From the NCBI RefSeq assembly GCF_000004195.4, contig NC_030678.2, positions 93,888,904-93,952,903 of the forward strand: 64,000 bases of DNA. The letters run 5' to 3'. The notes under the pieces are model-generated. The model was not told where the DNA came from. It did no database searches and was given only the letters and a program-made list of their open reading frames with translations. Source of the stretch: Xenopus tropicalis. Taxonomy: Eukaryota; Chordata; Amphibia; Anura; Pipidae. Shown here piece by piece: positions 34,888 to 47,355 of this stretch (the first letter of the stretch is position 1; each line of letters starts with the position of its first letter). The position numbers and the translations under genes are program-made.

Positions 34888-37630
34888 GAAACAGGGTGAA
34901 AGCGGGGATGGCGTGGAACAGAGGTGGGCTGGAGACAGAACAAGTAGGGACTACAAATTTACCAGCATGTACATTGCCCCATACCAGTCCCAGGCCTGGC
35001 TGTTTTTTTTTATAGGCCAGCTGGCATCTCTAATCCCCAAACAGCAAGGCAGTATAATTCCACTAAATGCTACATGGCCAAGCCATCCACTGTTAGGGGT
35101 TGTTTGAGATTGGTGGGCTGAATTATTTTGGTATAGATTTGGTGACATGGCAAATTAGTTGTTATTTTAGGTAGAAAAAAAAATAATATATTTAACATCG
35201 AACATCCCACGCTATTGATAATAAGGTGGGTTTGATCTTGCAAGCAAATTCAGGAGAGATTTTAGCTAAAGCGAGGAGCCTGGTGTAGTGGCAGAAGTGA
35301 GCCATTGAGCCGTGTGCAGGCACTGCTTCTACACTGAAAATAAATATTGTCAGAATAAGAATTCATACCCTACAACTGTGAAGAAGCTATATTAATGGCC
35401 ATTTAAGAAATTACATTAATAAATCAAAATGTCAGATTTAGGGGCTTTAGGGCTGAAATAGACTTGATATAAGATGGCTAAATACCTGACTGAATTACCA
35501 TTAGTATCCATTTCTGTATGTATGAGCCCATCTGACTACTCCCACATAAAGGAAGTCCTTTTTGGTTTGCAATATAAACATGTTTTGCATGGGGATCTAG
35601 GTATAGACCACACACTTAAAACATGATTTGGCACTTGTCACCCAGACATACAAACTTTATATCAAAAGCCCTAATTAAACATGAATCCCAAACTGATTTT
35701 TAAAACATCTGTATCTGTTCAATATCTTGGCTGTCAATAATATATTGCCTTTCCTGCCTCAATGCCACTGATGCCCCATGCAGCTCTTATGTGATACCAA
35801 GCTCCTTTCTGTTACGTGCGTGTATTTTGGAGTTGATACAAAACTTGCTTTAAGGGCAACTTCTTCAAAATGAAGGAAACATGGTTTAACTAATTGGTTT
35901 AGTGCATGTAAACTTTGTTTTGCTCAATTAACAAAATAGTTGAGCTGAAATGATTTCATAGGGTAACAGGCCTGGCACTTGCCAGTGATGTTATTGCACA
36001 AATGGCCTACTGACCCCAATGCCGTTGCCTTCTTAGGTCATCTTGCTAGTGGAAGGTACTACTGCTAAACTTATCAGCGGTACATATATCTTACCTTGCT
36101 TTATTACCCTGCTAGTGTTACGCAGTAACGCAGCGTTGTGCCTTATTTTGCCTACCAATTAACCCCACCTATGCCAATGCTCACCCTTCTGTTTTGTGTT
36201 GCTGGAATAAAACTTCTTGTCCAGCCTGTTTCCCAGTCTGTTGCCTCTTTGATCCTCACTAAACTTTTAACAAAGGCTAGTGGTTCTTGGTGGTCCATTG
36301 TGGCCCCTGGTTTGCTGACAAGGAAGAGGTAAAAATCTGTTATTTTTCTTTACCGAACAACTTTATTATGATTCCATTACCTTAATTCTATGCAATGACA
36401 TTCTAAATTATTTCTTTCTGCTTTGGTATGTAACAAGCAAAAATGCCCTACAGTTTTTTTTCCTTTATAGCAGTTATTAAATAGGTACATAAATGATCTG
36501 AGAAAAGCCAATGAATATTTACAAATCTAACTATCTATATCTAATCCATCATATCTTTTTTATATGATTACATGGTAAATCAGTCAGGATCAAGAGGGTG
36601 CATTCTCCTGATGAGACTAATATAACAATGTGCACAAACAACTGCCTAACATAAATCATGCCAATAATAATGGTGCTCAAATCATGATATTTATTATGCC
36701 CCAATGAGCTTTACTGTGAATGCATTTCTAAAAAGGATTAAGTGAGAGAAAGAGAGTAAATATATATTCTGCAATGTACAATCCATTTTATTTTTCAAGC
36801 GACTGACTCACTTTGGCAAGTTTGTGATTTCAGGTTCTGGCCCTGTCTTGATGAGAAAACAGTGTGAGACAGATTGGAAACCCCTTGTTTCTTAGACTGC
36901 AAAGCACTAGAAATGGCATGGCACCCAGTGAACACAGTGTCAGGAGATGTTAGTTTCAATAAGCAGTATAAGAAAGACAAAGTACTGAATAAAACTAAAG
37001 GGAAATATTTGTATTCTTACAAGTGTGTGAAAGGATGCAAGTAAGGTTTCTGCACTCTGTGCTAGTATGACCAGAGCCTTCAAGGACTTTAGGTGACTGA
37101 GATGGATAGGATAGCAGAGCTGAATTAAGGAATCCAAGGTTACATTAATCTCTGAGGTAGCTCATTTATCATACAGAAAACTCTAGCATACCTCTTGTGA
37201 ATTCATAGTGCAACAATCAGTGTTAATATTCATCTGGAACCTTGTATTATTTATTTTGTGGTGCACAATGGTTTAACTCTTTCACTTTCACATCTGTAGC
37301 TTTCGCTGTGAAGATGTTATTTAAAAATACCATCTCTATTATACTAGAGGCAACATTTTGGGCTTCAATCCAGCCCCATATCTGCTTGATAAAGGGTTGG
37401 ATTAAAACCTGAAATGTTGCTTAAGTAAAGTCAATAAAGTGGCACTTAAGTAAAGTCAACACTTTTCAAAATAACTAGAGTGCTGCTTTCTTCATTTACC
37501 CAGGCAGACGGTACAGTGTGCAACTGGGCCAACAAAGAGCCAGATTTCCATTAAGTAGCACACCTCAACTGATTCTGTCGTTAATGACCACTGTCATTCA
37601 ATCTAAATTTTAAAACCTTTCCTGTGCTCC
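34888..37630. other. intergenic, no gene recognised
   Basis: Non-coding. A segment at about 36000-36330 includes ggaataaaacttcttgtcc, a polyadenylation-like context that could be a decayed LTR, but no LTR borders or tRNA primer site can be shown. The rest shows nothing. Confidence 0.4.
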
Positions 37631-37633
37631 TTA

Positions 37634-37833
37634 GGGTGAAGACACACGGAACTACTTAGTAAAAGCTACTTGTCATGGCTACTAAACACCAGAAAATTCC
37701 CTGCCATAGACAATACTGAGAATTTCCTCTGCTAAAACACACATAGAGACAATTATCAGTAAATAATCAGTGTTGTCTATTTTTGTAGCCATGACAAGTA
37801 GCTGCTACTAGTAGCTCTGTGTGTCTTCACCCC
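37634..37833. mobile_element. small MITE, 'gggtgaagacacac' family, 200 bp
   Basis: Ends gggtgaagacacac and gtgtgtcttcacccc with TTA on both flanks (37631-37633 and 37834-37836). Inner arms agctacttgtcatggctac and gtagccatgacaagtagct are inverted. A sister copy lies at 51535-51733. Non-coding; the 3-bp TTA duplication fits a PIF/Harbinger-type transposase. Confidence 0.75.
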
Positions 37834-38190
37834 TTACTTCCCTTTCATTATGTTCTTGCCTATTGTTATCTACTCTGTTCAGCATTTCGGGTACTTAATC
37901 CAAAACAGTAAGCAAACAAATCATAGCACAGGAAATACATCCTATTAGTATTTTTTAGATTTGTGCAAGCAATAAACAAAATCAGTATAACCCATGCAAC
38001 TGTATTTCCAACCTGCCACAAGTACCCAGGCTAGTTATACATGTACTCCATATACTTTACATCGAGAGCTGCTTATTATTCACAAAGCTTGCAGATCACT
38101 TACACTCCCTATGCAGTCTAGGCTAAGATTGCTCAAGTAACATAAACAATGTGCTTATTTAATCTAAAATGAAGATTTCTAAGACACTTA

Positions 38191-38282
38191 GGGGCTGATT
38201 TACTTACCCACGAACGGGTCGAAATGAGTCCGATTGCGTTTTTTTCGTAATGATCGGTATTTTGCGATTTTTTCGATTTTTT
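38191..38282. mobile_element. truncated left end of a GGGGC-family MITE
   Basis: Begins tta|ggggctgatttacttaccc and contains cgtttttttcgtaatgatcg, identical to the copies at 18275 and 41368, then stops abruptly at cgattttttcagcc. Sequence after the break (gttaaaggaaaactatactt) looks like another TTAA repeat, so the element was cut by a later insertion or deletion. Confidence 0.7.
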
Positions 38283-38429
38283 CAGCCAGGTCTACGCTGT
38301 TAAAGGAAAACTATACTTCCAACAATGTATTTGACCATGATCCAATATTACCCAGTATGTAATGTTGTGAAATCAGTAGTCAAGTGGTCTTAAGATATCC
38401 ATGGGCTTTCTGAAACAACTTTATGACCG

Positions 38430-38490
38430 AGTTATTATTATTCCATATTTATAAAGCACCAACATATTCTTTAGTGCTATATAATAAAAC
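38430..38490 (-). mobile_element. L2-type LINE 3' tail
   Basis: The complement reads agcactaaagaatatgttgg then tgctttataaatatggaata, followed by ataata repeats. It matches the tail of the L2 element at 48400-49362 (ctgcggaatatgtt..ctttataaa..aataat). Only the tail is present. Confidence 0.6.
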
Positions 38491-38597
38491 TGAACATACA
38501 CATTAACTTCACTCCAAACCACCCTGCCTAAAGATAGATTTCAACACATCTCAGGTTATAAAATAAAGCCAGCAAAGTCACATGCACTTCCCCTAAA

Positions 38598-39260
38598 ATG
38601 CCCAAATCAGAACTAAAACTACAACAAAACTTTGACTATAGATGGGAAAGTGACTCAATAACATATCTTGGAATCAACATTACCCCCTCTTATAACCCCC
38701 CTCCCAACTCGAACCCTACCCGACCCGAAGTGGAAGTGCTCAACCCGAACCTGCCCGTGTGCCAAGGTCAGCCTGAACCTGCCCTGAACAGCCCGCACAT
38801 CACTATTGCAGAATAGCAGTAGTCAAGATGACACTGCTACCATGCCTTTTATATATGTCCAGAAAAAATAGCTTACTTGCTTCAAAAGGCTATTTCCATC
38901 TTCATATGGGGGCCCAAAAGACTGGATCAAAGCTGCAATTATGAATAAGCCAAAGACACTAGGTGGCCAAGGGGTTCCCCATATATACTACTACTACATA
39001 GGAAGAAGACTAGAAGCCATGCTTAATACACATACTGTATACCTACAGGAGAGCCATAGTAGGAAATTGAAAACCACTTCACAGTCCTTCAACTGGCACA
39101 GCTTTTCTGGGTACCCAAAGCATACAGAGTCATCTCACTTCTTGTGGAAAACTAGAAACACCCACACATTCCAGGATTACAAACAGAGTTTGTAACCCAG
39201 AGTTATGGAGTCAATCAGAGATAAACTCTTAAAAAGGAGCTACCAAGGGGAGCTGGAGAG
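38598..39260 (+). pseudogene. L1-like reverse transcriptase fragment
   Basis: Translated pieces LQQNFDYRWESDSITYLGIN and, after an interruption, FIWGPKR (about 38905-38925) and MNKPKTLGGQGVPHIYYYYI correspond to the C-terminal RT segment of L1/Tx1-type LINEs (KYLGIxIT ... FIWxxKxPRI ... LGGLGLPNxxLYY). The frame is broken. A foreign stretch of about 125 bp, rich in acccgacccgaa/cccgaacctgcccg (about 38690-38815), interrupts it. Inactive relic. Confidence 0.65.
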
Positions 39261-41364
39261 GTACCAATGGGCCCAATGCCTTGAGAGGTAGCACACGGGG
39301 GTTGGCAACGCCCCAAGAGACACCTAATATGAGATACAACTTATGATGATATAAATTTTTCACAGTGCTATCAAAACCATAACTCCGGTCCCCTAACCCC
39401 TTTTCACCTCATTCCTTTTTCCACTTTTCCTCTCTTTCCCTCCTGTTTGACAAAACTATGAGCTATGTGAATAAACAAGCTACCTCTGGCAAGACCATTA
39501 GATGTCAAAACCTACAATGTAATACTGAATAACATTGCTGCTTATGGTTCCGAACTATCCTAATATTTTTTTGTGACAATTTGTTAATATCTTGTGTTAA
39601 CCTTATATTGCTTCAAAACATACAAATTGCTAATTCAAAAAAAAAAAGAAAGCAGCAGATGCCTAATGAAACCTAATTTTAACCTAATTAAAACTGGCTA
39701 CACTTTAAATTTTTGCCCATCACAGTGTCTATGAAGCCCTTTGGCAATTAAAATAAACTTAAAATCCTGTTGGCTGTCGACCATTATTGGTGCTTGTTGG
39801 AATTCATGAGCTGACTGGAAATAAAAGATAAATGATGTTGGATAATGACCATTACTGGTAATTGTGGGTAGTTATCATAAAAAAATGAGCTAGGCTCATA
39901 CTTGTGGCTTCTATTATGCCTCAAACAATGATTAATTAATGTGCATGATGTAGCATAAAAGTTTTGTATAAGCTATTCTTAAAAAGAATGGCATTATTTC
40001 TATGGTAACTTTTCCCAATTGCCTGATGAGGCCTGGAAAACCCAATGCTCAACACCATATACAGGTCTTTGCCTCTAGCCTTTCTGTATTGAACCAGTAA
40101 CTTCCTTACTTGCATCATCTTCCATACTCCATCACAGTTTGTTTACCTCGGTAGCTCTGAGAGATGTATGGGCCTCAGAGACCCACCAATCTTTGCCTAG
40201 ATGATGTTTGTATTAAAAAAAAACCACAAATAAGACTTTACCTTTTCATTGCTTGAAGAATTATATGTTTTGTTGGTAAAGTGGAATGCAAATTATTGCT
40301 TATATCCTAACATTTAAGAGTTACGTAAAAAAAAAAATGAATGGTGGCAAGAGTGGGTTAATGTTCTTTTTAAAATTATGGCTGCCAGGTCTAAAAAAAG
40401 AAAGTTATTAAATGAATACCCTGTGCGCCTCACAGTATGCTAATTCTTCACCCAGGGGACTGTCTTTCCAGCTAATGCCAGATAATGAAATACATCTGTC
40501 AGAGAAGGAGACTGCCTACCAGTGTGAGAGGAAGCGCATCTAAGACACCAATTTGCAGATACTGTTTTCAGCTACCTTACTATTTATAATTGGTAAGGCA
40601 AGCAACTTATTTTAGCTCACTTTGTCACCTACCCGTGCACAGACAAAATCCATGCTGCATCTCATTAGTTCTTTAGATCCTGTAATTTTAGTGCTCACAG
40701 AGGGGGAAAAAGGTGCTTAAGTCACTTAAGTACACTCAAATACAGAACACAAAATAATGTTACTATATACAGTGCATATTATTGTGTTGTATTGAAACTA
40801 TATGTGGTATGTAATAAAAGACAGGAATAAAATTTGCAAAGATAAGGTTTGAAGCCTGTGCATTGCACATTTTTAAAACCAGCTTTTGGCACAAAATAAT
40901 TGCTCTTTCATTAAGATATTTTCATTAAGATATTTTCATTAAGATATTTTATTAAATACACAGTGCACTGGTCCAAAATATGCAATTTCCCCACTGGCAG
41001 TTACTATGTGCTTATTAATTATGCACATAGGAAAACAAAATTTGCTCCAAAAAATATGATTTCAATTGCACATTTTTCATTTAATGATGAATATTACATT
41101 CTTCCATAATTCTAATTTAACAGAAACAAGTAGCATAGGGACCTTTTACACTATTGATTTTAATGGACATGCATACTATCTTTGGGTAAACCATAATAGT
41201 GCTCGGACAATTCCTTTTGGTTTTTTCTGCCTTGAGCAATGCATTTTTTGACACATTGGGCGAGTTGGCTAGAATACTAGGATGCTATGGCCTCCTACAT
41301 TATCTTAGTATTCAATGTTCAAGAGCAACCCACTCAATGTTTCAAAAATTTCTCTCATCAACAC
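39261..41364. other. intergenic, no gene recognised
   Basis: Non-coding. Three tandem copies of a 14-bp unit (cattaagatatttt) at about 40910-40950. Nothing else seen. Confidence 0.45.
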
Positions 41365-41367
41365 TAT

Positions 41368-41887
41368 GGGGCACATTTACTAATCCACCAACGTCCGAAA
41401 AGGTCCGAATGCGTTTTTTTCGTAATGATCGGTATTTTGCGATTTTTTCGTAAATTGTCGTGACTTTTTCGTAGCCGTTACAACTTTTTCGTAAATTGTC
41501 GCAACTTTTTCGTAGAATTACGACTTGCGCGAATTGTCGCGACTTTTTCGTAGCCGCCGCGCCGAGTACGAAAGTTTTGGATTCATTCAAGCTTCAGTAT
41601 CGTGACTTTCCTTGGGCCAGGTTGGAGCTGCAGAGTGCCATTGAGTCCTTTGGGAGGCTTCCAAAATCATGCTAAGTCTGAAAGTTTTGCCCGCCATTTA
41701 CGAGCGCTCAATACGAAAAAGTCGCGACAATTCGGGCAAGTCGTAAAGCTACGAAAAAGTCGCGACAATTTACGAAAAAGTCGTAACGGCGACGAAAAAA
41801 ATCGCAAAAAATGCGAAAAAGACGCAACATGTTAGTTTCCGATCCGAATTTTTCCCATTCGGATTTGTGGATTAGTAAATGTGCCCC
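41368..41887. mobile_element. MITE of the GGGGC family, 520 bp copy, TSD TAT
   Basis: Ends ggggcacatttactaatcc and ggattagtaaatgtgcccc, flanked by TAT at 41365-41367 and 41888-41890. The interior includes one copy of the block that is tripled in the 9714-10406 copy, in inverse orientation (cttgggccaggttggagctg). Converging cgtaaattgtcg / cgacaatttacg motifs fill both arms. Confidence 0.85.
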
Positions 41888-41890
41888 TAT

Positions 41891-44120
41891 GTGAGAGATC
41901 AAAAAGCATTGCCTCCTACAGTCCAGTTTTTCATGGGGTAGTCCAGAATCCCCATGGCCAATGGCAGGTCAAGGATTTGTCTTAGTGTCTTAGGGCATGA
42001 GTGTAACAGTGTGTGGCCATTTTTCACTAAAGTTTTAGAGACAAAAAGAAATACAGAGATTAAGATTGATGTTGAGATTCTCCAAAGGGCTGCTGCATCT
42101 AGTTTAATATACTGTTAGATTCATAATACCCTTTAAGCATATACAGCAGCTTCACACTGTTGAATTATATGAATATATTTCCCAGTGGTTATTTCCAGAT
42201 TATGATCTATACTCGGGAACTAAACAGAGCAGTTGCTACCAGTCATAAGCTTTTTCTATTATATCTGTGGTCATTGGACCATGAAGGAAATTGAATAGGT
42301 TGAAAATGGCAATCAAAATCGTACATGTATTAGTGTCTGTTGTTGAAATTTCACTATGAAACAAAAAGGAAAAAAAAATGAAATGATCAGGCTATGATGA
42401 AGGAAGGGTACCGTGAATATAAATATATTCTGAAATGTTTACAGAAATGGAAATATGGACCTTTGCGATTTATCCTTAATCAGTCAAACTTCTGCCTTCA
42501 ATTCCCTGGAAAGGCAAGTAAAATCGAAATATAATGGTCTCTCATGGCTTCGGGTACCAAAAACAGATTCAGATTTACAAACCATAACCTTTCCCCTTCT
42601 TGCCGTGTGTTAAATTTATATTTTACTGCTCACTTAGCCAAGCATGCCTGATGACAATTTAAGACTTTTCAAGGTATTTTATCTTAATTACTCTGATGAT
42701 TTCTGTTTGCACGCTGCATATTGATGCCTGGTGTTTTTGCTTCTTTTTTTTTTTTTTCATTTTGAGGCATTTAATGTTTTACTTGGAATTGCAAAATCAC
42801 TTAAGGATATAACCCAACATAAACTCAGTTCATTTAAGTACACGCACTAATTCAATGTGACATTTGTTAAAGCACAGTGATCTAATTAGTTAATTAAATA
42901 ACATTGATTATTTTCCAATAGAAACACAATTACTGTTTTCAGTAGAATATATTTTCAGTATTAAGAGCTGAATGTCTTTTCGAGGAAGACCCATCTTTCT
43001 TAAAGAGTAATTAGGGGACTTTGTGAATGTTCCAGGAATTGGGGAAGATATGGTTCTGATCTTGCAGTTTTGATATTTGCTTGATCTCTTGGGGTTTGTG
43101 ATTTCACAGTTGCATAATTCATATATTATAATGTTGGCGAATGTGTACATGGGTACGTTTTGTGTGTTATGGGAGAATTAGATGCTTTACATCATTATAC
43201 TTTATGAGTTGTAATATGAAATATTTACACTTTCTTCCTTTTTGTATACTTTAAAACTTGGGGTTTTAAATAGTGGTACTTAATAAAGATGTGCTTTTAC
43301 AGCAATGTTTGAAGATTGATCCTTTCTTTGGGGGTTTTATCCCTTTTGGATTTTTTGTTGCTGTAATGCTGAGAGCATCGGTTTTTTTTATTGGCATAAC
43401 TGTGGAAACTCTGAAGCTTCTGCCTGGCCAGAGGTGGTAATAGATCCAGAGTCCCCCTGCATCAACAGGAGCAGCATTGCTTGATTTGGAAGAAGAATAG
43501 GCAGCGGCACCAAGTGCAACTATAAGGAAGTGCAAAGAGCATATGTTCATGCAAGTAACTCAATTAAGTCAATGCAGGACCTCACAGCTGTCGGTGGACT
43601 GTTTGTTTTCCCTGTGGTTGGCTGCAATGTAAAATAAGTCACACACCAAGGGCACATAAAGAACCAACTGTAGAAGCACTTGCCAGAACAAGTGGTCCAG
43701 CTGCTCAAGCCCCAGACCTTCACTTGGGAAGCATGGGCTCATAGGCGCTCAAAGGATCCACAAGGATCACAAGTAGTAAAAATAATAAAATGTCTTTATT
43801 CAAAGCTGCATTAAAATTTACATTATCAAAGATTCCCTATGAATTTTGTGTCCTATGGACACTTATTCATGCAATTTAAAATACCTTTTCAACTAGTTAC
43901 AAAATAGAATCAACATGCAATTCAGCCCTTTTCCTGGAAATATTATTAATATAATTCTGTAATCAAACATCAAAAGTGCATCTATATCACTGTTAATGTG
44001 ATGAAAAAAATGTTATTCTAACACATGGCCATTTTACCCTTTGTACTTTTCCAGCCTATTCTTCTGACCATGGGGGAAAGTAGGGTAAGGACAGATAGGA
44101 AAATATACAATTAAAAGCAG
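41891..44120. other. intergenic, no certain gene
   Basis: Non-coding apart from one minus-strand open frame at 43266-43550, listed separately. A T-run lies at about 42744-42758. Confidence 0.4.
43266..43550 (-). CDS. uncertain ORF with signal-peptide-like start
   Basis: A 94-codon minus-strand frame opening MNICSLHFLIVALGAAAYSS, a plausible signal peptide with a small-residue cleavage region, followed by KSSNAAPVDAGGLWIYYHLW and a basic, Lys/Thr-rich tail. I recognise no family. No cysteine framework, dibasic-processed peptide or obvious splice context supports it. It could be a small secreted-peptide exon, a relic, or chance in a 2-kb non-coding region. Chance is the most likely reading. 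Confidence 0.15.
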   Translation of the reverse strand: MNICSLHFLIVALGAAAYSSSKSSNAAPVDAGGLWIYYHLWPGRSFRVSTVMPIKKTDALSITATKNPKGIKPPKKGSIFKHCCKSTSLLSTTI

Positions 44121-44129
44121 AATTAATGC

Positions 44130-44345
44130 CTTTAAGAGGGGCCTGGATGAGTTCTTGAACAAGCATAGTATCCAAGGCTATTGTGATACTAATATCTACA
44201 GTTAGTACTAGTGGTTGTATATATAGTTTATGTATGTGAGTGTATAGATTGGTAGGTGTGGGCTGTGTGTGCTGGGTTTACTTGGAAGGGTTGAACTTGA
44301 TGGACTCTGGTCCTTTTTCAACCCTATGTAACTATGTAACTACAT
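44130..44345 (+). mobile_element. CR1-like LINE 3' end
   Basis: Contains aggggcctggatgagttctt, then gggttgaacttgatggactc, tggtcctttttcaaccctat and the terminal octamer-like repeat gtaactatgtaactac. This is the typical 3' end of vertebrate CR1/L3-type LINEs. 5'-truncated, non-coding, no TSD expected. Confidence 0.7.
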
Positions 44346-44718
44346 ATTGGAGCTTTCTCTTATGTTAACCTTTCTGCTGGGCCTACAGAGCAAAGGAAAG
44401 ATTTATCAAGCCGTGTTGCTTGAAGAATTCTGCCCAGATGTTTCTGGACATCAAGTTTAGCTGGGAATAGTAAGCTGCAACATGCAACGTTTGAATAATA
44501 GTTTGCCTTTAAATGACTGCTATCTCCAGGTACCAGGATATAGTATTAGATATGGATATAATATATAGACGTGCTTAGCTATACGGTTCATTAGGGTTAG
44601 TATACAATATGAGTGTACTATGATCACCACAGCCATCAGGGTGCAGAAGGGTACAACTGGACAAGTATCTGTTCTTCTTTGGGGCTTTGATAAGTTATAT
44701 TTAAGAGTTATTATTTAA

Positions 44719-45220
44719 AGGAGAATGCAAGTCAAAATTTAAAAAGCATACTGCCCAATAGTCCTCCTATTGTTTAGTAAAAACGCCACACTTTTGGCTC
44801 ACCTAATCAAATATTTACTCAGTCACACTTACTTCACATTTTCTAGAACAGGCAGCCATCTCTAAAAAGGTATTCTCCCTTCCTTTCCCTCCTTGCTTCA
44901 TACTGCACATGTGTTTCATTCCCTCCCCCCCCCTCCCCTCTGCCAGATCCGCTTCTGATTGGCTGGTGGGTATGTGTAGCTCAGAACAGCAGACAGGATC
45001 AAGTTACACACATGCTCAGAGAATAGGAAGGCTGCCGCTGGCACCTACAGGAAGGACAGAGATATTTCAGTGATGTCACTGTAGTCTTCACACTGCTGTA
45101 GGCTGCCAGCACCATATCTCAGAGAAGCAAGCAGGGATCTGGGAATTTAGATATGCAGTAAGTACTTAAAAAGAATGCCTTTAGTCTTACTTTTAATTTA
45201 TATTAACCTTTCATTGTCCT
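44719..45220. mobile_element. T2/Kolobok-type MITE, about 500 bp, TSD TTAA
   Basis: Flanked by TTAA at 44715-44718 and 45221-45224, with ends aggagaatg and cattgtcct (an imperfect inverted repeat). The left end fits the AGGRR rule of T2 elements. A C-run at about 44926-44936. Non-coding. Confidence 0.7.
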
Positions 45221-45293
45221 TTAAGGCCAGTCTCAATGCTCGTCGTGTACTGAGCCTTAGTTGGTTATCTGGGTGGCCCTGTTCAAGTCCATA

Positions 45294-45501
45294 TAGAAAC
45301 AATAGCACTGGCACTCCGGAGCTGCATACGGGACTAGCCCTTTAAAAATCTTTATTACGGAAATGCAACGTTTCGGGGCAACAACAACCCCTTTGTCAAG
45401 GGATTGTTGTTGCCCCGAAACGTTGCATTTCCGTAATAAAGATTTTTAAAGGGCTAGTCCTGTATGCAGCTCCTGAGTGCCAGTGCTATTGTTTCTATTT
45501 G
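45294..45501. repeat. fold-back inverted repeat, about 95-bp arms
   Basis: The left arm (45294-45387, tagaaacaatagcactggca to gttgcatttcc-complement sequence and acaacaa) is repeated inverted at 45404-45501, with a 16-base spacer containing cccctttgtcaaggga. Only a few mismatches (for example tccggagctg against cagctcctga). The core gaaacgttgcatttccgtaa and ccctttgtcaag segments recur as repeats in vertebrate non-coding DNA. No coding capacity. Confidence 0.8.
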
Positions 45502-46535
45502 GAATTTTTGGGAGGGTGCCGATCCCTCCAGCAGTGTGCACTGAGCGGTGAAGTTTTTGGAGAGCTGAGGGTGTGCGAATACAAGGTCATTTTGTTTGTT
45601 TACCTGTTCACGTCCATGCCAAATCCCTAATGTAACAATCAGCAGTGCCAAAATTAATTTAATAAAATCAAAATAACTATCAGTTCAATTACTTCAGCTA
45701 CTATATCCTGTATAAGTATAGTATAACTGTACATGATTTTTAGCAATAAACTCCAAATAATTAGGGGACTATTAATCAAAACATCTTCCAAAAAATGGAG
45801 AGCAAATGTCTGAAGGATTATAAGGTCACCAAATCCAGTGGCAACCTGATTATGCACAGAGAGTGAATAAATCCTTTCTAGCAACTCTGCAGATACACAG
45901 AACACAAAAGCACTTGAATGATAATGAAGCTAATTAATTGAAATTGAATAGAAACAGATTAAGATACTGTACATTCAAAGGCATTTCATAGTGATAGTAG
46001 ACAACCCTCACAATCTCATTAAACTTTCAGTCAGTTGAAAAACTTTTCTGAACCACAATTACTTCCAGCAATGGTCATCACAGGCAGCCTCATAGCATTT
46101 GGTGACACAAGAAATTAAAGTATAATAACAGTGTATTATGTTTGTAGCCTAAAAGCAGACTGTGCTAAAACAGAAGATTTTGTTGAACTCATCTTACACT
46201 GAGCTTATAATACACAGAATAACGCACAGGGTTCCACATAAACATTTCATTTTGCATTTATTTTAAATATCCGGAATTGATAGTAAGATTGTATTATACA
46301 TTTCACAAGATCTATTTGTGCCACAATTTGTGCATCTATTTGTGCCACAATGTTGTGAAGGCTTCTAAGTATACACAAGTTATACAGCATTAAATATTAT
46401 TAAGTGATGCTAAAGCCAATACTAACTGTCTGAACAAGAATCATACAAATGCATCAGTGCCTGTTATTAACACCATGTTGATTGATGTGACAGAATTAAT
46501 GCAATTCCCACTTTGAAAATGCTTAAGGAGAGGCC
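45502..46535. other. intergenic, no gene recognised
   Basis: AT-rich, non-coding. Nothing recognised. Confidence 0.45.
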
Positions 46536-46643
46536 ACATATGTGTAGGGATCCCCAGATTTGGGCCCCTTAGGTGGGTTCCTGTTTAGACAGGCACTACA
46601 GGGTGGCTTTATGTGATTTGGACACCTAAAGGTGGTCCTAGAT

Positions 46644-47012
46644 CAGTGGTCCCCAACCTTTTTTGCACCAGGGTCCGGTTTCAAGCAAGACAATTTTTCC
46701 AAGGACCGGGGATGGGGGGGGGGGGGGGGGTCGCAACTAGTGCATAGTATATCATTTAATTATTATATATATATAATGTAAATGTAATTATTATGCACAT
46801 TATTATTAGTGTTATTATTACATACAGCTTAATAAGGTACTTTGGTCCTTGTAGTGATCAGTAGAAATCTTCCTGGGCTTCCCATAGCTGTTGTCATGGC
46901 TGTGTAACACATCAGGGAGTTGGGATCACAGGTAACTGGGACCAGAGGTGGGCCGGTTCAGCACAGCCCACGGCCCGGCACCGGTCCCTGGACTGGTGGT
47001 TGGGGACCCCTG
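46644..47012. mobile_element. hAT MITE (Charlie-like ends), 369 bp
   Basis: Ends cagtggtccccaacc and ggttggggacccctg with a perfect 8-bp target duplication tcctagat at 46636-46643 and 47013-47020. Inside are cgggtccggttt-type motifs near both ends (gggtccggttt / ggcaccggtccc), an 18-base G run (about 46713-46730) and an AT-rich centre. The 8-bp TSD and CAGTGG terminus are those of hAT elements widespread in tetrapods. Non-coding. Confidence 0.88.
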
Positions 47013-47355
47013 TCCTAGATGTTTATGTGCTAAAAGGGAGTTTCCCTGCAAGTTAACAGCAACCACTAGATGGTGCTGTACTAAAAGTATAAAAGGGAAT
47101 GACTCCCATGTTCAGCAGGTCTTAGCCCTGGGACTGCCTCTGTAAGAGGTGTACAACAGGCTAGTATTCTAAGTAGTAGAGTATGGTAATAGGTCACTCT
47201 AGGAGTGACAGGCAGGGTTTTTAGACAGGCAGAGATCGCCCCACCAGGAGCAAGAGGGGTTAAGACCCCCCAGCACTCATGGCTGGAGTCTAGGGCATGT
47301 AGTGGCTAGTTAGGTGACCATAAGCGGAGATTCCTAATCAAGGGTATCTGGGCGT

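Noticed and set aside
36000..36330. Possible LTR with aataaaacttcttgtcc
   Set aside because: No paired borders, target duplication, convincing primer-binding site or internal coding sequence; one polyadenylation-like string is not enough.
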